A DNA stretch of 11,987 nucleotides from Clostridia bacterium. Its GTDB lineage: Bacteria > Bacillota > Clostridia > Oscillospirales > CAG-272. The notes beneath the pieces are model-generated. The model made no database searches, had not been told where the DNA came from, and worked only from the letters and a program-made list of their open reading frames with translations. The stretch covers positions 1 to 11,987 of the forward strand of contig JAGBXH010000166.1 of the NCBI GenBank assembly GCA_017629395.1, given 5' to 3'. Made by a program: the position numbers and the translations under genes. This document shows, piece by piece, positions 1 through 5,469 of the stretch; position 1 is the first letter of the stretch; each line of letters begins with the position of its first letter.

Positions 1-1
1 A

Positions 2-262
2 TCTTGCATCAGCGCAATGGATCCCGCAGCAGCAGTTGCATTCCTTTATAACGACGAGATCACGCAAAATAAGTCCCGTGCCGAGGTTGAAGCAGAGTAT
101 AAGGCAACCAAGGCAAGCGCGCAGGCTGCGGCAGAGAAGGGAGATATCGACGATATCGTACCCGCAGAAGAGCTTCGCGCACGCATCTGTGCAGCCCTCT
201 ATATGCTGAGCTCCAAAGCGGACGGCACGCTTTCCCGCCGTCACGCAAATCTGCCTCTCTGA
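2..262 (+). CDS. mmdA: Acyl-CoA carboxyltransferase subunit (MmdA / 12S type), C-terminal fragment
   Basis: This is the last 86 codons of a gene that begins before the window. The reading frame is open from base 2 and ends at TGA 260-262. The visible protein contains the segment AMDPAAAVAFLYNDEI, then a helical Ala/Glu-rich stretch, and ends in RRHANLPL. That is the usual C-terminus of the carboxyltransferase found in propionyl-CoA carboxylase beta, methylmalonyl-CoA decarboxylase alpha (MmdA) and the transcarboxylase 12S subunit. The enzyme moves a carboxyl group between an acyl-CoA and biotin on a carrier protein. The gene is followed 14 bases later by a gamma subunit, then a biotin carrier and a Na+-pump beta subunit, so the MmdA or transcarboxylase role is more likely than plain acyl-CoA carboxylase. 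The family call is firm. The substrate (methylmalonyl-CoA, glutaconyl-CoA or another) is inferred from context only. Confidence 0.88.
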   Translation, partial: SCISAMDPAAAVAFLYNDEITQNKSRAEVEAEYKATKASAQAAAEKGDIDDIVPAEELRARICAALYMLSSKADGTLSRRHANLPL

Positions 263-276
263 TACAGGAGGAAGAT

Positions 277-819
277 ATGAATAAGAAACATTTGACAAGG
301 CTTTTGGCTCTTGTTTCGATGCTTGCGCTGTTGCTTGGCGTGTGTGTGCTTGGCGTTTTTGCAGCTAACGAAACAGAGACTGCCGAGGCACAAACCACGG
401 TGACCGAAGCTGCCGTCGAGGGCAAAAACCCCACGGCAGAAGAGCTTGGCGGCTTTTTCTCGGCAGAGCGCATCAAGTACGCTGTGTCTGTTACGGTGCT
501 TGGAATGGTTATGGTGTTTGCCGTGCTGAGCATTCTTTGGGGCATCGTTTCCTTGATGAAGGTCTTTTTGCATGATATTCCCGCCAAAAAGGCTGCAAAG
601 CAGGCAGCACTTGCCAAGGCAGTCGAGGTGGCGGCAGCTCCCGTGGAGGAGAGTGCTGTGATTGCCGCTTCCGAAGAGGATGAGGGCGAGATCGTGGCAG
701 CCATTACCGCTGCTATTGCGGCTATGCTGCAAAGCGAGGAATATAAGGGTCAATTTGAAAGCGGATTTCGCGTCGTGTCCTTTACGCGTAAGGGCGGCGC
801 TTGGAACAAACAAAACTGA
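277..819 (+). CDS. Na+-translocating decarboxylase gamma subunit (OadG/MmdD-like), long form
   Basis: This 180-residue protein fits the OadG family by position and architecture. An N-terminal hydrophobic segment (about residues 8-29) ending in VFAANE looks like a signal peptide or first membrane anchor. A second hydrophobic helix spans about residues 68-97. An Ala/Lys/Glu-rich linker follows (about 103-136), and then a short conserved-looking tail with EIVAAITAAIAAML and FRVVSFTRKGGAW (about 138-176). Gamma subunits are small membrane proteins that hold the carboxyltransferase and biotin carrier onto the beta-subunit pump. The classical OadG is about 80 residues, so this is a long variant; the tail may do the docking, which is inference. 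The ATG is preceded by AGGAGGAAG at 267-275. The next gene, the biotin carrier, starts 21 bases after the stop. Family confidence is good; calling it mmdD rather than oadG is not decidable here. Confidence 0.8.
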   Translation: MNKKHLTRLLALVSMLALLLGVCVLGVFAANETETAEAQTTVTEAAVEGKNPTAEELGGFFSAERIKYAVSVTVLGMVMVFAVLSILWGIVSLMKVFLHDIPAKKAAKQAALAKAVEVAAAPVEESAVIAASEEDEGEIVAAITAAIAAMLQSEEYKGQFESGFRVVSFTRKGGAWNKQN

Positions 820-840
820 GAAAGGGTTTGGTACATCATA

Positions 841-1212
841 ATGAAAAGATTTACAGTTACCGTAAACGGAACGGCATATGACGTCGTAGTAGAAGAAGTC
901 AGCGAGGGCGCAGCTCCTGCTCCCGCAGCAGCACCCAAGGCAGCCCCCGCACCCAAGGCAGCACCTAAGGCAGCTCCCAAGGCAAGCGGCGCACAGGGCA
1001 GCGTACAGATCAAGGCTCCCATGCCCGGTAATATTCTCAAGGTTAACGTCAAGGCAGGCGAAAAGGTTGCCAAGGGCGCAGTTGTTGCCGTACTTGAGGC
1101 AATGAAGATGGAAAATGAGATCTTCGCACCCCAGGATGGCATGATTGCATCGGTTGAGGTTGCACAGGGAACTGCCGTAACTGCCGATCAGGTCCTCATC
1201 ACCATGAACTAA
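841..1212 (+). CDS. mmdC: Biotin carboxyl carrier protein (MmdC/GcdC / 1.3S type)
   Basis: This 123-residue protein carries the biotin that shuttles the carboxyl group between the carboxyltransferase(s) and the membrane decarboxylase. It has three parts. Residues 1-22 form a short beta-rich start (MKRFTVTVNGTAYDVVVEE). Residues 24-51 form a flexible Ala/Pro/Lys linker made of repeated APKA units. Residues 52-123 form the biotinyl/lipoyl domain, with AMPGNI-like residues near 60-65 (PMPGNI) and the attachment motif EAMKM at 86-90, so Lys89 is the expected biotinylation site. Length and layout match the free-standing carrier of methylmalonyl-CoA decarboxylase and the 1.3S subunit of transcarboxylase. 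The neighbouring OadA-type gene has no biotin domain, so this protein probably serves it too. A purine-rich GAAAGGG (820-826) is the likely ribosome binding site, at a rather long distance from the ATG. Confidence 0.93.
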   Translation: MKRFTVTVNGTAYDVVVEEVSEGAAPAPAAAPKAAPAPKAAPKAAPKASGAQGSVQIKAPMPGNILKVNVKAGEKVAKGAVVAVLEAMKMENEIFAPQDGMIASVEVAQGTAVTADQVLITMN

Positions 1213-1231
1213 GCCCGAAAGGAAACGTATT

Positions 1232-2671
1232 ATGCTTGACAGTTTGTTAGAATTTCTGACAGGCACGGGTATCTGGAAGCTGTTTTTCAATCAAGGAGAC
1301 GGCTTTGCGTTTGCAGGCGGGTCGTGGGCGATCAATCCCGATTGCTGGCAAACCGTAGTCATGCTGCTGATCTCCTTTGTGCTCATCTATCTTGCTATTG
1401 GCAAAAAGTTTGAGCCGTTGCTCCTGTTGCCCATTGCCATTGGTATGTTGCTGACCAACCTGCCCGGTGCGGGAATGTTCCATTTGGATTTGTTTGTTCC
1501 GCCCGAGAATGTTGTAGAAGCGTTAGAGTCGATTATGGAGCAAAAGACGCTTTATGCTACCGTTGAAGTTGGTGGTATCTTTGGCTTTTTCCAAAAGGTT
1601 CTGGAAGAAAATGCATTTGAAATATTGACCGATGGGTGGATATCAAAAGAAGCTCTGTTGGCATTTGAAGCAAGCGGCTTTGCGGAGAAAGAGTTTGAGG
1701 AACTTGTGAAAGCAATCAACACCGTGGACTATGGTACGGTATTGCAGAAAGGCGGTTTGCTTGACCTGCTCTACCTTGGCGTAAAGCTTGGTATTTACCC
1801 CTGTCTGATCTTTATCGGCATCGGCGCGATGACCGATTTCACTCCTTTGATCGCAAATCCCAAGAGCTTGCTGATCGGTGCGGGCGCGCAGCTTGGCGTG
1901 TTCGTTGCCTTTGCGGCTGCATTGCTTTCCGGTTCGTTCATCCTTGAAGAGGCTGCATCTATCGGTATTATCGGTGGTGCGGACGGCCCTACTGCGATCC
2001 TTGTCACCAAAACGCTTGCTCCTACGTTGCTTGGCGCGATCGCCATCGCGGCGTACAGCTATATGGCACTTATCCCTCTCATCCAGCCTCCCTTTATGCG
2101 TCTTTTGACTACCAAAAAGGAGCGCGAGATCAAAATGACCAATCTGCGTCAGGTTTCCAAGCTGGAAAAGCTGCTGTTTCCCATTTTGGTAACGGTGGTT
2201 GTCGGATTGATTATTCCCGATGCGTTGACGTTGATCGGCTGCTTGATGTTCGGTAACCTGCTCAACGTATGCGGTGTAACCGAGCGTCTTTCCAAGACGG
2301 TGCAGAACGAGCTGATGAATATCGTGACGGTATTCCTTGGCATCAGCGTAGGTGCTACGGCAAGTGCTGCAAACTTTTTGCGCTTTGAAACGCTGCTGAT
2401 CATCTTCTGCGGTCTGGTTGCATTCTGCATTTCCACGGTTGGCGGCTTATTGACCGCAAAGATCATGAACTGGATCACGGGCGGCAAGATCAACCCGCTC
2501 ATCGGCTCTGCGGGCGTTTCCGCCGTGCCTATGGCAGCGCGCGTTTCTCAGATCGAGGGTCAGAAGGCGGATCCCTCCAACTTCCTCTTGATGCACGCCA
2601 TGGGCCCCAACGTAGCGGGCGTTATCGGCTCCGCAGTCGCGGCAGGCGTATTCCTGTCCATGTTTGCTTAA
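1232..2671 (+). CDS. oadB: Na+-translocating decarboxylase beta subunit (OadB/MmdB/GcdB family)
   Basis: This 479-residue polytopic membrane protein decarboxylates carboxybiotin and couples that to Na+ export. The family core is clear: GVKLGIYP (183-190), GAMTDF (198-203), AASIGIIGGADGPTAI (241-256), AYSYMALIPLIQPP (274-287) and NPLIGSAGVSAVPMAARV (421-438). Asp251, Asn421, Gly425, Ser430 and Arg437 have the same mutual spacing as Asp203, Asn373, Gly377, Ser382 and Arg389 of Klebsiella OadB (as I recall that numbering), which are the Na+-binding and coupling residues, so the pump should be active. The protein is longer than usual because of a hydrophilic, Glu-rich insert at about residues 83-172. 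The start ATG has GAAAGGAAA (1217-1225) before it. It sits between the biotin carrier and the OadA-type subunit. Which decarboxylase it belongs to depends on the carboxyltransferase used. Confidence 0.93.
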   Translation: MLDSLLEFLTGTGIWKLFFNQGDGFAFAGGSWAINPDCWQTVVMLLISFVLIYLAIGKKFEPLLLLPIAIGMLLTNLPGAGMFHLDLFVPPENVVEALESIMEQKTLYATVEVGGIFGFFQKVLEENAFEILTDGWISKEALLAFEASGFAEKEFEELVKAINTVDYGTVLQKGGLLDLLYLGVKLGIYPCLIFIGIGAMTDFTPLIANPKSLLIGAGAQLGVFVAFAAALLSGSFILEEAASIGIIGGADGPTAILVTKTLAPTLLGAIAIAAYSYMALIPLIQPPFMRLLTTKKEREIKMTNLRQVSKLEKLLFPILVTVVVGLIIPDALTLIGCLMFGNLLNVCGVTERLSKTVQNELMNIVTVFLGISVGATASAANFLRFETLLIIFCGLVAFCISTVGGLLTAKIMNWITGGKINPLIGSAGVSAVPMAARVSQIEGQKADPSNFLLMHAMGPNVAGVIGSAVAAGVFLSMFA

Positions 2672-2687
2672 GAAAGGTAATTGACAT

Positions 2688-4085
2688 ATGGCACAACTCA
2701 AAATTACAGAAACCGTATTGCGTGACTCTCACCAGTCACTCATTGCGACGAGAATGACTACCGAGGAAATGCTTCCTATCTTAGAGGAAATGGATAAGGT
2801 CGGCTACCACTCCCTGGAGGCGTGGGGCGGCGCGACCTTTGACTCCTGCATGCGTTTTCTCAATGAAGATCCCTGGGAAAGACTGCGCACTATCCGTGCA
2901 CACGTCAAGAATACAAAGCTGCAAATGCTGTTCCGCGGTCAGAACATTCTGGGCTATCGCCACTATTCCGACGACGTGGTTGCATATTTCGTGCAGAAGT
3001 GCATTGCCAACGGTATTGATATCATTCGTATCTTTGACGCACTCAACGATCCCCGCAACTTGAAGACTGCCATTGATGCAACCAAGCGCGAGGGCGGTCA
3101 CGTGCAGGCAGCGTTCAGCTATACCACCGGACCTGTATATACCATGGAGTACTACGCAAAGTACGCCAAGCAGCTTGAGGAAATGGGCGCGGACTCCATC
3201 TGCATCAAGGATATGGCAGGTCTGCTCAAGCCTTACGATGCTTACGAGCTTGTCAAGACGCTCAAGGCAAGCACGACCTTGCCCGTACAGCTGCACACCC
3301 ACTATACCGCGGGTCTTGCTTCCATGACGCTGCTCAAGGCGGCAGAGGCAGGCGTGGACGTTGTGGATACCGCCATTTCGCCTATGGCAATGGGTACCTC
3401 CCAGCCTCCCACGGAAACCTTTGTGGCAGCCGTGCAGGGAACACCCTATGATACGGGTCTTGATCTGAATCAGCTCAACAAGGTGTCCAAGCACTTTGCG
3501 CCTTTGCGTGAAAAGTATCTGGCATCGGGTCAGCTTAACCCCAAGGCACTGGCAGTTGACGTCAATGCGCTGCTGTATCAGGTACCCGGCGGCATGCTTT
3601 CCAACCTGATGAAGCAGCTTGCCGATGCAGGCAGATCCCACCAGCTGACCGAGGTGCTTGAGGAAGTACCGCGCGTCCGCGCTGACGTCGGTTATCCTCC
3701 TTTGGTTACGCCCTCCTCGCAGATCGTGGGTACGCAGGCTGTGTACAACGTGATCATGGGCGAGAGATATAAGACGGTTACCAAGGAATTCAAGGATATT
3801 GTGCTTGGCAAGTACGGCAAGACCCCCATGGAGATCGACGATGCGTTTGCAAAGAGCATTGTAGGTGACGCGCAGCGCATTACCTACAGACCTGCAGACG
3901 ATCTTGCTCCCGAGCTGGAGGCAATTCGTGCGCGTATTCCCGCAGGCTTGGTTGAGCAGGACGAGGACGTTTTGTCCTACGCGCTGTTCGAGCAGATCGC
4001 ACTCAAGTTCTTTGAATACAGAAAGAATCAGAAGTACGGCGTGGACGCAAACGCCGATAAGGCAAACGGTATTCACACCGTATAA
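2688..4085 (+). CDS. oadA: Oxaloacetate decarboxylase alpha / pyruvate carboxyltransferase subunit without biotin domain (OadA/PycB/5S type)
   Basis: This 465-residue cytoplasmic carboxyltransferase moves a carboxyl group between oxaloacetate/pyruvate and biotin. It opens with ITETVLRDSHQSL, where Asp13 is the expected metal ligand, and has FRGQNILGYRHY (82-93). CIKDMAG (172-178) holds Lys174, the expected carbamylated metal-ligand lysine. LHTHYTAG (202-209) holds His203 and His205, also metal ligands. The second half (about 290-450) matches the PYC_OADA domain with DVNALLYQVPGGMLSNL. Classical OadA (about 590 residues) ends in a linker and biotinyl domain; this one stops before them and must use the separate carrier encoded at 841. 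In that respect it resembles the 5S subunit of transcarboxylase and PycB. It is the last gene of the operon, with a terminator nine bases after the stop. AGAAAGG (2671-2677) precedes the ATG. Confidence 0.92.
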   Translation: MAQLKITETVLRDSHQSLIATRMTTEEMLPILEEMDKVGYHSLEAWGGATFDSCMRFLNEDPWERLRTIRAHVKNTKLQMLFRGQNILGYRHYSDDVVAYFVQKCIANGIDIIRIFDALNDPRNLKTAIDATKREGGHVQAAFSYTTGPVYTMEYYAKYAKQLEEMGADSICIKDMAGLLKPYDAYELVKTLKASTTLPVQLHTHYTAGLASMTLLKAAEAGVDVVDTAISPMAMGTSQPPTETFVAAVQGTPYDTGLDLNQLNKVSKHFAPLREKYLASGQLNPKALAVDVNALLYQVPGGMLSNLMKQLADAGRSHQLTEVLEEVPRVRADVGYPPLVTPSSQIVGTQAVYNVIMGERYKTVTKEFKDIVLGKYGKTPMEIDDAFAKSIVGDAQRITYRPADDLAPELEAIRARIPAGLVEQDEDVLSYALFEQIALKFFEYRKNQKYGVDANADKANGIHTV

Positions 4086-4093
4086 ATTCAGAT

Positions 4094-4127
4094 AAAGGGC
4101 AGAGAAGCATTTCTGCCCTTTGTTTTA
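4094..4127 (+). terminator. Intrinsic terminator of the decarboxylase operon
   Basis: A 10-bp perfect stem, AAAGGGCAGA (4094-4103) with TCTGCCCTTT (4112-4121), can be extended inward by two further pairs around a four-base loop. It is followed by a T-rich run (TTTGTTTT). It lies nine bases after the oadA stop and separates the decarboxylase operon from the rimM promoter. Confidence 0.9.
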
Positions 4128-4171
4128 TGCAAATTCGTATGCAGTGCGTCTGATTTTTCCAAAAATAAATG

Positions 4172-4200
4172 TTGCATTATTTTGAGTGATGTGATATAAT
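4172..4200 (+). promoter_or_regulatory. Sigma-A-type promoter of rimM with extended -10
   Basis: A -35 box TTGCAT (4172-4177) is separated by 17 bases from a perfect -10 box TATAAT (4195-4200), with the extended motif TGA just before it (4192-4194). Transcription would start near 4207, giving a leader of about 24 bases. It is the only strong promoter I see between the terminator at 4094 and rimM. Confidence 0.82.
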
Positions 4201-4230
4201 ATAATTATCTGTAAGTAAAGGACGTTTATT

Positions 4231-4743
4231 ATGAAGCTGATCGCATTTCCCGAATGTGGAAAAATCGTTAATACACACGGCGTCATGGGCGCTGTTAAAA
4301 TAGAAAGCTGGTGCAACTCTCCTGCAGTGCTTGCAAAATTGAAGCGCGTCTACCTGCCCACCAAGCAGGGCATGAAGGAGCTCAAGATCAACCGCGCATC
4401 TGTGTTCAAGCAGTTCGTCATTGCCGAGCTGGAGGGCATTACTACCGTGGAAGAGGCAAACGCGCTGCGCGGTAAGGTGCTTCACGCGGCAAGAGAGGAT
4501 TTGAAAATCCCCAAGGGCGAGTATCTGATCGCAGAGCTGATCGGACTGGATCTTGTAGACGTGGCAACGGGCAAGGTGTACGGACAGCTGACCGAGGTGC
4601 TTGATCAAGGACCTGCGGATATTTACGTCGTCAATACCCCGAGCGGCGAGCGTATGATGCCGGCTGTACCTGAATTTGTCAAAGGCATCGACGAGGAGCG
4701 CGGCATTCTTGTCGCCCCCATCGGCGGTATGCTGGAGGATTGA
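4231..4743 (+). CDS. rimM: Ribosome maturation factor RimM
   Basis: This 170-residue protein helps assemble the head of the 30S ribosomal subunit by binding S19 and aiding 16S rRNA processing. The N-terminal RimM domain begins with the family signature GKIVNTHGVMGAVKIESW (residues 10-27). A PRC-barrel domain follows from about residue 96 to 168 (KGEYLIAELIGL, then IYVVNTPSGERMMPAVPEFV). The length is normal for the family (about 165-180). AAAGGA at 4217-4222 sits eight bases before the ATG. It is the first gene after its own promoter and is followed seven bases later by trmD, the classic pairing. The usual partner rpsP is not directly upstream; a terminator and the decarboxylase operon are there instead. 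Confidence 0.93.
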   Translation: MKLIAFPECGKIVNTHGVMGAVKIESWCNSPAVLAKLKRVYLPTKQGMKELKINRASVFKQFVIAELEGITTVEEANALRGKVLHAAREDLKIPKGEYLIAELIGLDLVDVATGKVYGQLTEVLDQGPADIYVVNTPSGERMMPAVPEFVKGIDEERGILVAPIGGMLED

Positions 4744-4750
4744 GATATTT

Positions 4751-5452
4751 ATGAGATTTGATATTATGACGCTGTTTCCCGAGCTGGTGGATCATGTGTT
4801 GAGCGAGAGTATTATCGGGCGCGCACAAAAGAGCGGTGCGATCGAGATACATACCCACCAGATCAGGGATTATTCCGAGGATAAGCACCGCCGCGTGGAC
4901 GATACGCCCTACGGTGGCGGGAAGGGCATGCTGATGGCAGCACCGCCTGTTTACAACTGCTTCCAAGGCGTGCTCCATAAGCAGGCAGAGGCGGGCTTTA
5001 CCGGCACGCGCCGTGTTATCTATATGTCGCCCGCAGGCAAGGTGTTGACGCAGAAAAAAGCCGAGGAGCTGGCGCAGTATGATAATCTTGTGCTGCTTTG
5101 CGGACATTACGAGGGGATCGATTGCCGTGTGATCAACGAAATTGTGGACGAGGAGCTTTCCATCGGCGATTACGTGCTCACGGGCGGGGAAATTCCCGCG
5201 TGCATCGTGGTGGATTGCGTTGCGCGCCTTTGCGAGGGCGTGCTTGCCGATCCCGAATGCTATGAAAAGGAAAGCATTTCCTCGGGGCTGCTTGAATATC
5301 CTCAATACACAAGACCATATGAATGGCACGGTGTAAAGGTGCCCGACGTGCTGATCTCCGGTCATCATGCCAATATAGATGCCTGGAGATTGCAGCAGGC
5401 AACAGAAAAGACGGAAAAGCAAAGACCGGATCTCTTACATAAATACGATTGA
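4751..5452 (+). CDS. trmD: tRNA (guanine37-N1)-methyltransferase TrmD
   Basis: TrmD methylates G37 next to the anticodon of several tRNAs using S-adenosylmethionine, which prevents +1 frameshifting. The 233-residue protein has the trefoil-knot SPOUT signatures: MRFDIMTLFPE at the start, VDDTPYGGGKGML (residues 54-66), LLCGHYEGID (114-123) and SIGDYVLTGGE (136-146). The C-terminal helical domain has YTRPYEW and LISGHHANIDAWR. I chose ATG 4751 because it starts at the family's usual first residues and GGAGG (4734-4738) lies upstream inside the end of rimM. The open frame extends upstream to 4676, but that part overlaps rimM and is not homologous to anything expected. The usual downstream gene rplS is absent; a membrane protein gene follows 14 bases after the stop. 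Confidence 0.95.
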   Translation: MRFDIMTLFPELVDHVLSESIIGRAQKSGAIEIHTHQIRDYSEDKHRRVDDTPYGGGKGMLMAAPPVYNCFQGVLHKQAEAGFTGTRRVIYMSPAGKVLTQKKAEELAQYDNLVLLCGHYEGIDCRVINEIVDEELSIGDYVLTGGEIPACIVVDCVARLCEGVLADPECYEKESISSGLLEYPQYTRPYEWHGVKVPDVLISGHHANIDAWRLQQATEKTEKQRPDLLHKYD

Positions 5453-5469
5453 AGGGAGGGAGCGAATTG
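5452..5469 (+). promoter_or_regulatory. Ribosome binding site deciding a TTG start
   Basis: AAGGGAGG (5452-5459) stands seven bases before TTG 5467. A start at TTG 5449 would put this Shine-Dalgarno sequence inside the gene, so the TTG at 5467 is preferred. Confidence 0.75.

Noticed and set aside
903..995. Tandem 12-base units in the biotin carrier gene (coding for APKA)
   Set aside because: This is the ordinary flexible Ala/Pro/Lys linker of such carriers; it is not an independent DNA repeat.
241..1290. A 349-codon open frame on the - strand over the gamma subunit and biotin carrier
   Set aside because: It is antisense to two recognisable genes and is a Cys/Gly/Leu-rich shadow of their Ala/Lys-rich codons.
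2781..4076. A 431-codon open frame on the - strand, antisense to oadA
   Set aside because: It mirrors the codon bias of oadA, resembles no family, is rich in Cys/His/Leu, and has no good ribosome binding site. oadA itself has full catalytic motifs.
4676..4750. Upstream extension of TrmD from ATG 4676
   Set aside because: It overlaps the rimM end in another frame and adds residues not seen in the family; ATG 4751 gives the standard MRFDIMTLFPE start.
5449..5466. TTG 5449 as start of the ligase-like gene
   Set aside because: It would overlap the trmD stop and put the strong Shine-Dalgarno sequence inside the coding region.
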